A stretch of 64,000 nt of DNA. It comes from Galerina marginata. Its lineage: Eukaryota; Basidiomycota; Agaricomycetes; Agaricales; Galerinaceae. The translations under genes were made by a program, and so were the position numbers. The stretch is from the NCBI GenBank assembly GCA_023014335.1, contig JAECYW010000009.1, forward strand, positions 372,001 to 436,000, given 5' to 3'. The notes beneath the pieces were generated by a model. The model was not told where the DNA came from. It made no database searches and worked only from the letters and a program-made list of their open reading frames with translations. Positions 36,702 to 48,880 of the stretch are shown piece by piece (the stretch's first letter is position 1; each line of letters opens with the position of its first letter).

Positions 36702-37331
36702 CTAGAGTGATGTGCCGGCTCGGGCTTGGCCTGAAAGCCCCGGCTTTGGCCTGGCTTGAGGCGGCTCAGGCCTGACAAAAGTATGAGCCGGGCCAAAAGC
36801 CAAAAACCAGGCTTGGCCCGGCCTGGCTTTGGCCTGAGCCGGGGCTTCTGGCAGGTGTGCATGATTTCGTGTTTTTTCCCTTCCAAAGCTTGTTATTTAG
36901 TCTTACATATGTCTAACATAACATAACTACACTATTCTACGGACTTACTGGTGCAAATGAGCATGAGTTGACGTGAATCGAGCGCGAAAGACATACATGA
37001 CAAATTTTGATCGTAATTTAAACTCCGATGGGGCTCACCGAACATTGACGCAGCTGTCCGTGAGTGTCGTGTCCAACTCCAAACTGAGCTTTAATGTAGT
37101 TCCAACTGCAAACTTTCGTGAACACACAAAAAAATTTGTATGACATGCTCATTTTGAGAGCCATATCTATGATACAAAAGCCAGGGCCTGGGCCGGGGGC
37201 TTTGGCTTTCTAAAATCCTGAGCCGGGCCAAAAGCCCCCTCAGGCCAACCTCCGGGCCCGGCTTGGCCTGGCTTTTTTTTGGCCTGGCTTGGCCCGGCTT
37301 CTTGGCTCAGGCCGGAGCCGGCACATCACTA
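36702..37331. mobile_element. hAT-like non-autonomous element, 630 bp, GC-rich ends
   Basis: Inverted ends share AGTGATGTGCCGGCTC. ATACTAGG (36694-36701) and ATACTAGC (37332-37339) are 8-bp flanking repeats with one mismatch, the size expected for hAT elements. Both subterminal regions are packed with GGCTTGGCCTGG/CCAGGCCAAGCC-type repeats on both strands over about 140 bp each. The centre (36860-37170) is AT-rich and non-coding. Confidence 0.72.
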
Positions 37332-37339
37332 ATACTAGC

Positions 37340-37681
37340 CTTAGACCAAAGCTTTGAGATCCGTGAAAATCTACCCCGCGGCCCCGTGCAGCGTTTAAGA
37401 GGGCGATGTCGGCAACTCCTAAATAAAACCTAATGCTTCTAGAGCCGATAACGCAGTTTATTCCACGGCATCGTCGATGCGGCGCAAATGAAGGTAATCA
37501 TGACATCAACACGCATTCCCCTGTGTTCGCTATACGAGCAACTCATAGCCGATCCAGAATACCAGGAGAATATAGGTAAATAGGCCCCAGACCTGCAGGC
37601 TGAAGCAAGGTAATTGCAGTTTGACAAGAAAGGAAATATATCACTAGAGGAGTCACTCGTTCAAGTCTTAGTGTGCGATGG
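37340..37681. other. Intergenic
   Basis: 3' flank of the next minus-strand gene; nothing recognised. Confidence 0.5.
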
Positions 37682-38444
37682 TTAGTTGTGTGAGTAGTCA
37701 CGACCACGACGACTGCACGAATCAGAGTCAGATGTGCTGCGGCGAGCGTAGAGAACGGAAAAAGGTACAATCCGTTGAAGCTCAATTGTTTCTAGGACAA
37801 TAAATCATATTCAAACGACACATTTAACACCATATTTCAAGATAACCGTAGCGTATCAATGAAAGAAAACATTGCGCAAAACTGACGGTCTTTCAGAGCA
37901 AGGGAAGAACTAGTGACACGGAATGGAATTTAGTAAACAAGTATGTAGCGGTTAAAAAAAATCAGACACTTACCGCCACGGGCAGCAACTTGCGGGTCGC
38001 TGCAGAATTTAACAGTATTGATGGTGACGCAGCCGTCGGGACCAACAACGGGAGCGTGTGCAATCTTGCTGCAGAATTCAACGGTGTTGATAGTCACGCA
38101 TCCTGGCTTCAACGATGCTAAGGGCCGTGTTTGTCAGAGAAATTAATCCACCATAAAAGCAATTTCATCGTTACCAGAACGGGCAGCAACTTGCGGGTCG
38201 CTGCAGAATTTAACAGTGTTGATGGTGACACATCCGTCGGGACCAACAACGGGAGCATGCGCAATCTTGCTGCAGAATTCAACGGTGTTGATGGTAACAC
38301 ATCCTGGCTTCAACGATGCTAATGACCGTGTCAGATGCGGACAAGCATATGTAGGAGTAGACACTACTCACGGCTAGGGACAGCGGCCACAAAGGCAGCA
38401 TTGGCAACGATGGCAGCGATGAGGTAGCGAAGGTATCCAGTCAT
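37682..38444 (-). CDS. Small secreted cysteine protein with duplicated exon
   Basis: Four exons: 38372-38444, 38175-38318, 37974-38117 and 37682-37791, totalling 471 nt (156 residues). Exon 1 is a signal peptide (MTGYLRYLIAAIVANAAFVAA). Exons 2 and 3 are each exactly 144 nt, in the same phase, and differ at only a few bases. Each encodes SLKPGCVTINTVEFCSKIAH, a short linker, then GCVTINTVKFCSDPQVAAR, so the unit is itself an internal repeat. The protein thus has four C-x7-9-C repeats. The introns between them are unrelated in sequence. The last exon, after a 182-nt intron, is the least certain. A TATA box lies 52 nt upstream. Family and function unknown. Confidence 0.75.
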
Positions 38445-38495
38445 GTTAGATTAAGTTGATGATTGAGCTGGAGAAACTGGAGTCAGTTGTGTCGC

Positions 38496-38503
38496 CTTTT
38501 ATA
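38496..38503 (-). promoter_or_regulatory. TATA box of duplicated-exon gene
   Basis: TATAAAAG on the minus strand, 52-59 nt upstream of the ATG at 38444. Confidence 0.6.
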
Positions 38504-41500
38504 CGATCCCCTCCTTTTTTTCCCCTGTATTTTCTATCGAAAACTGAGTTCGCCATTCAGGCTCCTATCCATCTCGCAGAACGTCTGAATGCGAACACGG
38601 ATACAGGTCATAAGGTTTGTACCTTACACCTCGGTCTGTGTGCATTCAGACGACATCTAGAAAGGTTGCGATAGGACCAAGTTATTGTACTTTGACTGGC
38701 GTCGCACATGGCATGTTAATACCCGACATCGCAGCAGAGTGAAGCGAACGGGCAAATGTAAACTTCACCTCGTCGAGCCATCTTATTTCCATTTTTGAAC
38801 GATTTTTCTCCATGCGGATATGTAACCACTGGGAGATGGTCTTTAAGTCCCCACTGTAAGCCTCGGACGTACGTAACTTGTGGGGTCTGGTGAAAATATG
38901 TTAATACCCCGGCGTGAGTAGTCACCAAAAGAATGAGATAGGACTGGTTATTCTGGTTGAACGTTCGACTCACAAGCCAGAGCCAAAACAGAGTTCCGTT
39001 CATCGTGGGATCAGGATGCAATGTCGGTCGAGTCTATGTTCAACGTCAGTCCACGGTAGAAGTGTCAGTTCAAGTCGAGAACTCCGAAGATATGGAGGCG
39101 ACCTAGTCTGGCCTTTATTTCACACGATTCGAGTGTCGCCCAGTGGTGGAAACAGGTAATCCAAAAATAAGCATAGACAGGCGCGACGTCGCTCATCTTA
39201 GTGGACACCGGTGTTCATCCGAAAGATACTGTCGTGGTCAAGATGATTCTATGCTGTTACCAGCGTTTGTTACGAGTGGTAGTGCCGTAAGATAGCTCGG
39301 TTGACCAGTACAAATTTACGGATTCTTAGTTTGAGCTTCAGCTAAATTAGTAGTCGAATAGTTTCGACCAGTAAGTAATCTCAAATTCATGGAAAAAATT
39401 GGGCTTCTTTTGAAGCTCAGAAGACCAATTACTCTGGACTGGCAGCACCTGCGGTTCAAGGTTGTTGACGAGGGCCAGCGACGCTAGATGTCAGTGATAT
39501 CCCCTCTCCAGCACGTATGTCTACTTGGACGATCAGTAAGCTCGTGTTCACCTTCTCTCATGATCAATTTGATGGTAAATTTCAATTTCAGGGGATCGCT
39601 CCTCTCTTAGCCCGCGAGACTTTTCATGGGAATGACAGGTTTAAAACAAAATCGGAATGGTTTGGTCGTTTTTTGGAGGCTTGTTTGTCACTTAGACTTC
39701 ACCGGAGTTTTCTTGGAGCTGCTTTCCAACGTATCTTGAAATAGATCCATGCGGTTCTATCACCGCTCTCACCTGTCAATACAGCGGGCCCCTTCGAATA
39801 TTTATGCCACAGAGGTAAGTAGAGATTTTGATCGACGGCAATATGTCGATCCTCAATCCTCGTCCACCCACGAATGTCATGGGTCGGCGTGGATAGCCGA
39901 AAGCCGTCGTTGCTGGTCATGAAATTCTTGGTTCCCAAGTCAATTCAGAAATTTATCTTAAATGTGCGTACCGTTATGTAAAGGTATTGTGAGTTTTGTC
40001 AAGTTGAGAATTCGTATGGCATTCACCCCACCACATATTCCAAGCACTCACCGGTTCCAGTGAACTTAGACTAGGAATTGAAGAGTTTTTTTTTATGCAT
40101 ACGAAGCCTACGGGACGGTATTTATTCCACAGCTGCCAAAACGCGCTAGAACTGGATTTGACGAGGGGAGCCAGTCCATTACCCCATATACATTGACAGT
40201 AGCAAGGTCGTCTGACCAACACTGTCGACATCTTTTCAATGAGAAAAGGTGGAGAGCTGTATGTTGCATCTGACTGAGCATGGACGGCGCTGATAAAGTC
40301 ACGGAAAGGGTTGACAGTCGTGGTGTGGGATAGACAAACCTAGTGGGCTGTTTTGTTGGCTCGCTTCGAGGAGGAGTAAGAGGAAGTGTAAGTGAAGGAA
40401 CCTGAAAAACAAATCCCTACCAAGCCTGCTGCTCAACGTGTTGCAATTTGAAACGGGGATTCTGCCCGGTACATAGAGACCTACGGAGGAGCTAATGACC
40501 AGACTTTCCACTCCTTTTCTCACTTGCGCAACTAAGGCCTGACGTCGGAGGGGGAACCACGAGACCCGTTCCATGAATAGATCTTCCCGTTCAACCGTGC
40601 AGCTTAAAGAAAGGCATCCAGTACAAGAACGAGCACCACCAACCTCGGCCTTTTGAAGTTATGAGCTTGTAGATGATGAAGTAAGTTCGAAGTATTGAGA
40701 CTCAAGAAATCCAGAGAGAGCGTAGCTGATGCCCAGGCTCAAGAGGTTGTGTTCGTCGACGTTGTCGTCATTGATGACGACGGGGGCTTTTGGTCAACAA
40801 GAAATTTCCGGCCCGTGGGTCCGGCGTGGGACGCAAGTTCCCGAGGCCTTCGTCAAGCTTTCGTTCGGCGCAAAGCCCATCTCGTCAGAAGCCTCAGAGA
40901 AGAGTGAACTTGCAAGTGAAATGTCAATCATCATGCCGACAAAACCAATACGGTTGATGAGTGGGCCAGGATCAGGAGGGATATCTAAAATGGAAGTAAA
41001 CGTACTGCGACACTTTTTCATTGATTCCCATTAGATCCAAGGAGCACTTGACCGAAATTTTTTTGTGCTATTTAATGCCTTTATTGTGAATTGAAGCGTA
41101 AATATCTATGAGGTTGTTCGACCGATGGTTGATTCCTTGGCATACTCATCACTCAGGTCGTTGCCGTGCTCTTTTTCTATGGCACTATGCTCCTAGCCCA
41201 TGTGTCCCCGATTAGCGTGCTATCAACGCTTTTTTCCCGCTTTCAATTGTTCCCATTAGGCTGTCTGGGCTATGTCCAGGCTTGTTTCTACTATTCTTGG
41301 CATCCCACGTCCAGTTTCTTTCATTTTGGGGCCGTTTCATCTCACGATACTCTTGGGAAAGCAGTCGGAAACTCCACAGAAGGTCACAGGAAAGATGTGG
41401 GCCATTATCTTGCTTCCTTCCATTGAACGGCTATGGTTAAAGGTCAATCGAGGAGTAATAGTCCCCAGGCGGTGAAGCTGTGTGTGGTTTAGGATTGACC

Positions 41501-42375
41501 CACCCTCTAAAATGAGGAATTCATGTCCTTCTAACTAGTGCATGGGACAAAGTTGCAAAAAAACGCGTCCCTTTCATGAGTGGCTTGTAGTCTATATATT
41601 TTCACCGTGCGACCGGTGCCTGTCGTTGGGGGTAAGAGATGGCTCAACACTGCCATCGTGTCCATCGTGTCCGCCGAAGAACTTCATCTTGACGCATGAC
41701 CGGTGCATGCCCTGCGGGCCGATGGTAAGTCTTCTTCGTACTTGACGTGGGATGTTAACAATCGGCCTTGCGGCTGAATCAAGCCTCTGAAACTTCAGCG
41801 CAGAGCCTTCTATGATCAACAATTCAAAATCAGATCAGCGCCGATAAAATGACGAGTAGATGCTTAGCAGCTTTCACGGGCAGAAAACCTATGAAAAAAA
41901 AATCTCGATGCCCATTGTCCTTGCTTGCCTCGTTCAAAACAGTTATGAAAGGCGAAGTAATGTGTAACTCCCACTATGAGGCGCTCCAGGACATTTTAGC
42001 GCAGAAACAATTGGCTAATTCATCCTGCAGATGATTAACACTGCTTTATCCATCGAACTTATTGGAAGCTCCAGAACGACTTTGATACCCCTGCGACAAA
42101 AATAATTGATTTTCATCCGTGAAACCTGCACTGGTGAGGGCAGCCCACGGGGGAAGTATCTAGCTGATCAAATTTGATGGAGTCGGTACTTATGAGTCAA
42201 TGGGCTATTTTAGAGTAAAACCTATAAAGCCAAGGAACCTTTTCATTTTATTTCCTGTTAGGCGAAGGCCGGTTCCTTCACTAATTGACCTGGAGCGATA
42301 AACGTCATACATTGTCTGGTTTCCTTTCACGCCATTACTCAAGTGCCTAGGTCTGTCTTACCTCACAACTTTGCA
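38504..42375. other. No supportable gene in 3.9 kb; some exon-like blocks
   Basis: Minus-strand blocks at 40110-40300 (FWQLWNKYRPVGFVCIKK) and 39740-39930 (containing LYLPLWHKYSKGPAVL) look weakly alike and may be exons of one unrecognised or decayed gene. The minus frame at 40794-41021 begins with PPDPGPLINRIGF-type sequence without a match. Plus frames between 41166 and 42034 have no motif. Confidence 0.3.
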
Positions 42376-44075
42376 ATGTCAAGTGCTGCGCACACCCGGT
42401 ATGCTCCCGTCATTGCTTCCAATCACTGATTTTTAACTTACTCTGCAACATAGATTTGTCAAAAATTCAATCCAATATTCAACTGTTGGTTAGTCAACGC
42501 TCGCTACAATCTTTTTAATGCCATTTTGGGCGGCTTACGGGGATTCAGCTCTGTTATTCTATGATTATTCACTCACTTGGACCCGGGAGGTCACCTACGT
42601 CTGGAGAAGAAAGTTTACACTGAGTACCGGGCTTTATATGGCGTGTCGGTACGCGATGATCGCAAACGTGATCTACAGTTTGGCATCGAACGACATGCTG
42701 CCTGTTCTTAGGGTAAAACAATTTCACTGTCACTGGAGTTGAGTATTGGCTAACGTCTCCGTTGTTTTCTTGAAGTTCGCAGGTTTAGTTCCGTAATTTG
42801 TTTATCTGATAAACTTCCTCAGCTGTGACAACGGATACAAGGTCTGCTCATCGCTGGCTATCGTAGTCAGGGCAGCTATTCTTGGTACGTTAGAATAAGT
42901 TCTCGTACTCGCTATTTTAATTGACCCCTTGTAGCTGTTTGGGGCGCGAGGACATACGCGGTATATGATAAAAGCAGATATATTATCATGGTATTCCTGC
43001 CCCTTATTATTTTAATCAGTATCTTGGACATGGTTGGCCATAACATTGCATCACTATATTTCAATAATCTCACAACTCGCAGATACGTATTCCGCATGTG
43101 GTCTGCATAGGGAGTCAGACAAACCCGATGTAAGCATCTCCACTAGTTCCATGGGATTTGACTCAGCATGACTTTTAGATGTACGCGGAACGTCCTTATT
43201 CGTTTTGAGAAGTTGTTCTTACCGACTTATCAGTTGAAACATTTTTGGCCAGCCTGGTGGTCCTTTATGAATTTCTGGCTGCGATCCTGACAGCAGCCCG
43301 GAGCTGGAAAGCTCTCCGTGCGGGTGGCTTTTGGAGGGAGAAGACGAATCTCTTAGATCTAGTTATTAGAGACGGTATTAACCTTTCTACTTTTCTAGAA
43401 GGCGGTCTCTAATTATTCTCATTTTCTCAGGGCTCTTGTACTTCATGTGAGCACTTGACGGCTCTTCTTCTGAATATTATTCAACATCCTTTAGTTCAGT
43501 GTCGTTTTTCACAGTTGGGACTTTGATTTTACTGCACGTCAGTTTCCCTCTTCTGTTCGCATTTGGCCCAGTTTAATCTGATATGATTTACTACAGACGG
43601 CCCCCGTGAGCGGCTCCACTCGGGTTATCTCAGAACTAAGCTTATAGGTTTGGTATTGAACAGGACGGATCAATTTCTCAACGGTTACTCAACCCCTTTA
43701 CATTGCCGTGCGTAGGATGGAGCAATTAATACCTCAAAAATTATGCTGACATGGAATTGCAGTGTTTCAGGGTTGGTAACGGCTAGATTTCTACTTCACC
43801 TGCGTGAGTACGAAGATATGCGAACCTGTGTCATGACTTTTGGTGAAGAGCATTACGGTTCAATTCACTTCCGAAACGGGGGCTGCGAGATTTCAAGAAT
43901 TTCCACAATTACAGCACAGTTTGGGGAAGATCCGGTACTTCGAGCAAGGAGAGAGGCTGAAAATATTTCTGATGTTCAGTCGCGACGGGTGGATGAGTGG
44001 CCAGGGATCTCAGAGGAAGGCAGAAGGACGGCGAGTGCGCAACAGTGCCCAAGTGTAGAAGAAAGTCGAGTTTGA
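42376..44075 (+). CDS. DUF6533-family multispanning membrane protein
   Basis: Integral membrane protein of a family expanded in agaricomycetes; function unknown. The DUF6533 signature is clear at about 42530-42712: ALLFYDYSLTWTREVTYVW, then a helix around YMACRYAMIANVIYSLA. Further exons carry CDNGYKVCSSLAIVVRAAIL, AVWGARTYAVYDKSRYIIMV with the helix FLPLIILISILDMV, a block ending ILTAARSWKALRAGG with DLVIRDG, then SQRLLNPFTLP and SGLVTARFLLHLREYED. These are the family's usual order of helices and the conserved C-terminal exon. The C-tail ends at 44075. The ATG at 42376 and the first splice (donor CG|GTATGC) are tentative. No frameshift was noticed in recognised blocks, so the gene is probably intact. 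Confidence 0.75.
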
Positions 44076-46234
44076 GAAGTTCGTCCCAATGTAACTTGTA
44101 TTTTTTAGTAAACCAAATTTGAATAGCAGTGATTTCAAGTACTTTTCATTGACAAGACGCATATGAGTGCTCAGTTTGTCCGCTGTTATCGATGAAGGTC
44201 TCGACTAGACCGGTAACCGTTCGGAGAATGAGGAGAGGATGGAGAGTCCTCGATTCTCCGACCGGAAGAGCTGAGTTCGAAAAGGGGGTGTAACTCTTAT
44301 GATCGAAATCAATTGATGGAACGTTCGAAAGAACAAAGAAGCAGGCCCTTTTAGGACAACTGCCTAATTAGGTTGACCGACAGGTTATTATTAGTTTTCA
44401 CCGCTGCGCTTGCCGTTGCGTCGTCGCCTTCAATTGGTCAATCTTTCTCTATCTTCACCATTCTTCTCAGGTCCAAGTCAACCAAGAGTCGAAGTTCAGT
44501 GAGAGGCAGGGCATGTTCTGAATTTCCAGCTGCGGCTAGCCAACTGACATCGGAAATTTTGCTTCCCGGCGAGCGAGTCGACCTATACAGGTGCGTTTCT
44601 TTGTTTCTTTTCGTTTTCTCCGACCCCAGCTTTCACATTTACCGTTCACTGATTTATAACCGTACGGCCGCCTACCTTACTGTATCTCAATCTCTTCTAA
44701 CCTTGGATACCATCTTTAACTAACACAGCCTGCCTTTTTCGTTGCGCTCTTCCTCTCTTTTCCTCCACCCTCCTAGAATATGTTTGTCTTTTTCCCAATT
44801 GATCTTTCTGTTCAGAAACTCGACGGCACCGTGTCCTCTCAAATCAGGTGCATCGGAGCCGTCAATCTTCGGCATTCACAAAACTTGTGCTTCTCCCTCC
44901 GCCTTACTTAACGCGAATCTTTCTTCCGCCTCGACAATATATCAGGCGCCACCCATCTGGACTTCCCCCTTGCTGCTTTCTGCTCTGTTTCCTAAAGGTT
45001 ACGCCAGGCGCTTGCCTTCTTGTGATACCAAGACGATGTCAGCCTAACGCTCTAGGTTCCTTGTACATTCTTCTTGGTCCTGCGGTCAGTCTTGGGTAAA
45101 TTTCTTGTCCCGGAATAAGAGGCGTTCTTGATCACCACGTCAATGAATAGAAGGCTCAATATACATTTCCTCAACGAGGACTTTGACTGGGTTCCACGCT
45201 CGCTTGCTTTGCTTCGGCAAGCAAATTTTATAGTCCGAGTATTCTCTTTACACAGACATTCCGACCATTGTATGTTTATGGGTCTATCCTCCGAGTCACT
45301 CCGATACCCGCGGAAAGCGTTTTCGAGCTGCGTCAAGTATCTTTGCCTTTCCTGTGTTCTTTTCGCAATCTGTTTGCGGCGCTTATTTTCTACCCTGTCG
45401 GATTTCATTGACCTGTTTTGTCCGGCAGTTCTTCTGGTTTTACGATCTCATTTGTTGAATTACAATACCCATGCTTCCGTCCACGTAAACATTACGATTC
45501 TTGTTTCATCCATTCCTCCGGTTACCGTTCCCAAGTCTCTGGGCCTTCTCGCTGACTTCGCCAAGAAGTTGAGGGAAAACACGCCAAAAGCCAGATATGC
45601 CGCAATTGCCGATTGGACCAACGCTCCCTTCCTGTTCTTCTTTCTGCCGGCATATGCTATAAAGTTAGCATTGACGAGTTGACGGATTTCCATTTTCTTT
45701 TCTCTTTCTCTCTAATACGATTAATATTTTGCGTCTTTTCATTATGATCTTAGGAATGATTTGGGAATATCTCCCTTCTAGATGACATTTTGGAAGGCGA
45801 CTCTCAGAAAATGAACGGATACGGGCGTCGGAGCGGGTCCTACATATGTAACACAAGCTCAGGGTCCAGATCCCGTTATCACCGGCGGTATGTGGTGTGA
45901 GTCAGCACAAAAATTCCAGGTTTGTAGGCTCTGGAGTATTGATATCTTAGAACTGATTCTCTCGTCTTTCCAACTCAACCTAAGCTCCATCATTCTTGAC
46001 CTACAGGTCGGTCGAACTCGATGGTTTGGATGCGAGGGTGATGTGTACGGCAAGGCCAAGCAAGGCGTCTATTTATATTGTGCCTGCCTTGTTGAGTGTT
46101 CTATTAATAGGTTTGAATTTCAAATCACGGACTGCCACGCCGCAAGACATTCATGTCCATTAATGCCCCCTCGAAACACCGATTCATTCCCATTCCCATC
46201 CCTCCTTTTCACCAGCACTCCGACCTCTTGGGTG
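44076..46234. other. No supportable gene; two open frames without motif
   Basis: The plus strand at 44373-44723 starts like a signal peptide (LLLVFTAALAVASSP) but continues as low-complexity sequence. A 184-residue plus frame at 45128-45682 has hydrophobic runs but no recognisable family and an equally open antisense. The 165 bp before 46235 should contain the GH16 promoter (TATTTATATTG near 46070). Confidence 0.35.
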
Positions 46235-47685
46235 ATGCGCGTTGTGGTCCTCGCCGCCTTTTTCGCGTCTGGCTTCGCCCAGCAGATGCAACTGGCAAGA
46301 AATTACAGCGGTACTGCTTTGTACGTCCGAACTGCGCTGACTCATTCGTACGACTCATTGCTTTGACGCGTAGCTTCGACCTATGGAACTATAAAGTAGG
46401 AAACGATGCCACGAATTTCTGGGGAGATCCTGCGAACCAAGGTGCGAACAATGAAGCCAAAATTATACTCAGATGTTGATACTATGTCTAGGGGTCGTCA
46501 ATTTCACTGACCAGGCTTTCGCTTTGGACCAAAAACTCCTCTTCGTCAACCCAGCCGGGAATGTGGTCATGAGAGCAGACAACTTCACCAGTGGAGCGGG
46601 TAACGCCTCCTACGTCCGGAATAGCGTCCAAATCTTGAGCAAGGACCCGATAACGCCGGGCAGTTTGGTGATAATGGACGCTGTGCACATGCCGTTCGGG
46701 GTGAGTCGTCTGCTTCCATATTTTTTGTCGTACAATTCCCATCCTATCTCTAGTGCGCCGTCTGGCCCGCATTCTGGATGAACGGAGGCGCGAACTGGCC
46801 AAAGCTGGGTGAAATCGACATTGTCGAAAACGTCAATCTTGCCACTAGCAACGCGTATTCGCTGCACACCGAGCAGGGCTGCATGGCCTCGCACCAAGAC
46901 GCCATGACTGGCAACCTTGTCCACACCGACTGTTTCAACCAAACGGACTTCGACACTGGATGCAAGGTACAGGATAGCGACTTGTCTTACGGGTCGGGAT
47001 TCGCGAATAACGGCGGTGGCGCCTTCGCTTTTTTGTGGAACGACGATGGCATGAAAATCTGGTTCTTCCCGCGTCCCACCGTCCCGGCCGACCTTTCGAC
47101 AGCCACCCCGAATCCTGCCAATTGGGGCACGCCGACGGCTTTCTACTCCAGCGCGACCTGCGACACGACGAAATTCTTCGGACCCCAGACGATGATTCTC
47201 GTTGAGTCGATCTTTACGTCTCCATTTGCATTACGACTTACAATATTATTATCCATCACTTAGGAAATTGATGTTTGTGGCAACTTCGCCGTGGACGATT
47301 TCAGCAGCACATGCTCCGCGGTAGCTGCACAATGCACCGACGTCGTTCCCAACCCCGCAGCGTTTGACAACGCGTACTTCGAGATAAGATACCTGACTGT
47401 CTTTTCAAAGTGAGACGGACTTTTGTCCTGTCTTATGATATTATATTAATCTTGTCATTTACAAGCTCGACGACCGGAATCACGACGACCTCGAGCTCGG
47501 CTACCAGTCTGAGCACTGCAGGTCCGAGCACAGATAGTCCTTCCAGCGCTGTATCAAGTCAACTGCCAAGCACCCCAAGCACGGCGACAACTTCTAAATC
47601 TGCTGGTCATTCGCTACATGCTCTCGGTTCTTTTTCTGCGTTGGCAGGTATCGTTGGCCTCATTCTTTCCCTCTCTTCTTGGTAG
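46235..47685 (+). CDS. GH16-family glucanase-like enzyme, GPI-type
   Basis: Six exons (46235-46320, 46374-46441, 46492-46700, 46754-47200, 47264-47409, 47466-47685) total 1,176 nt for 391 residues. A signal peptide ([16 protein letters not shown]) is followed by a glycoside hydrolase family 16 domain of the endo-1,3(4)-beta-glucanase type. It reads [14 protein letters not shown]-like turns, [11 protein letters not shown], then [11 protein letters not shown], which is the catalytic E-x-D-x-x-E motif. [11 protein letters not shown] and [11 protein letters not shown] follow, ending CGNFAVDDF and [13 protein letters not shown] tail of about 70 Ser/Thr/Pro-rich residues and a terminal hydrophobic helix ([12 protein letters not shown]) indicate GPI anchoring. 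It likely acts on cell-wall or plant beta-glucans. Intron 4 uses a weak GTTGAG donor. Confidence 0.9.
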
Positions 47686-48028
47686 TCCCTTTTTATATTT
47701 CGGGTAGACAATCAGGACTTAGTATGGACTCGTAGCGCTTTAGCTATCGCTCTCCACATGACACTCGCTTAGGACTGTATAACTGGACATTTATTTACAT
47801 CTAACCGTACAATTGCGATAATATTTTGTAAACCTTGAAATTTGGCCGCATTAAACGTCAAACGATCAACTACTGTAACTTATCAACCGAAATATGGGGT
47901 GTCGATGACGTTCCTTTCCAGCAAAATACTAGGTAGAAATATGATAACCGCAACAGGCTCAGAAGAAGGCCACCGAAAGTGAATGCACCTCCATTCGCCT
48001 CCTGACTCTCATCTAAATTTTAGGTAGC
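47686..48028. other. Convergent 3' flanks
   Basis: AT-rich spacer between the GH16 gene and the minus-strand gene; nothing else seen. Confidence 0.55.
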
Positions 48029-48880
48029 TCAGGCAAAACTGGACGATTTCCGAGACTGCTTAGCAGAGGTGGATGTAGCCGCGGATTTACGAGCCTTGCT
48101 GCCTCTCTGAGGCTGACTAAAATAAAAAAGGTTATAATCAAGATTAATAACACACTGGCTGAAAAAGCGTATGAGCAGTACGAACCTCCCACTACCAGCC
48201 GCGGCCTGTCCTTGAACGGCTCTTTCAATTTTCGTTTTCTGAACTCCCTTCGTTTTCTTTCGAGTGATAGTCCCACCTCTTGCTAAAGTCTCCGACATTC
48301 CTTGCCACTTCGAATATAGGTCCTCCATCATTGAGTCTGGGGGAGGAAAAGACGAAGTAGAGCCAGAATCGGACGAGTTATAGCTTGGTGTGATCAAAAC
48401 CGGAGACGAAAAGGAATTGGATGGGAACGCTGGACCACTGGGCGCTTGATGTGTGGCATGCTGGTAGCTTGGAGTTTCGTCTTGGGGTGCAAGTAGGGGT
48501 CTGGAGAAGTGAGGAAATTGATGTAGTACTGGATCTTGGAAAACTTCGTCGTTGCTCGTATCGTAGATTTCTGCATTTTGAATCATAGCTGGGGAGATAG
48601 GGAAAATGGGCGTCATGGGCAGAACGCTGCTCGCATCTGAGCTCGAAACCGACTCCGACGGAGATGGAGCTGAGTGCACGTCTCCACCCAGAATGTTTTT
48701 GATAATCTGGCATTCTTCGGCAAGAATGTGGTGTGGCACACGCCCGAGCATCATTAGCAGACTGTAGTATATGCCGTCGTCTTCCAAGTTCGCTAGGTCT
48801 GGGCCCCAAGAGTAAGTTGGCATCGAATCGTGGGTTACTGGCGCGTATTCCATTCTAATAGCCATTAGATGAGATGCCAC
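48029..48880 (-). CDS. Unrecognised Ser/Pro-rich protein with basic C-terminus
   Basis: Two exons (48186-48880, 48029-48116) with an intron of 69 nt give 783 nt, or 260 residues. The N-terminal third (TYSWGPDLANLEDDGIYYSL and MMLGRVPHHILAEE) looks ordered. The middle is rich in Ser, Pro and Thr and probably disordered. The C-terminus is basic (TRKKTKGVQKTKIERAVQG, then QRGSKARKSAATSTSAKQSR), suggesting a nuclear or nucleic-acid-binding protein. No named domain was recognised. The ATG at 48880 is the first in frame, but an upstream exon cannot be excluded. Confidence 0.6.
   Translation of the reverse strand: MASHLMAIRMEYAPVTHDSMPTYSWGPDLANLEDDGIYYSLLMMLGRVPHHILAEECQIIKNILGGDVHSAPSPSESVSSSDASSVLPMTPIFPISPAMIQNAEIYDTSNDEVFQDPVLHQFPHFSRPLLAPQDETPSYQHATHQAPSGPAFPSNSFSSPVLITPSYNSSDSGSTSSFPPPDSMMEDLYSKWQGMSETLARGGTITRKKTKGVQKTKIERAVQGQAAAGSGRFVLLIRFFSQCVINLDYNLFYFSQPQRGSKARKSAATSTSAKQSRKSSSFA

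Noticed and set aside
44180..44275. Inverted GGAGAAT/ATTCTCC sequence as a transposon end
   Set aside because: Stem too short and no flanking duplication.
45128..45682. 184-residue plus-strand frame as a gene
   Set aside because: No recognised family, an antisense frame is equally open, and no convincing start context or splice-linked neighbours. Left as unassigned.
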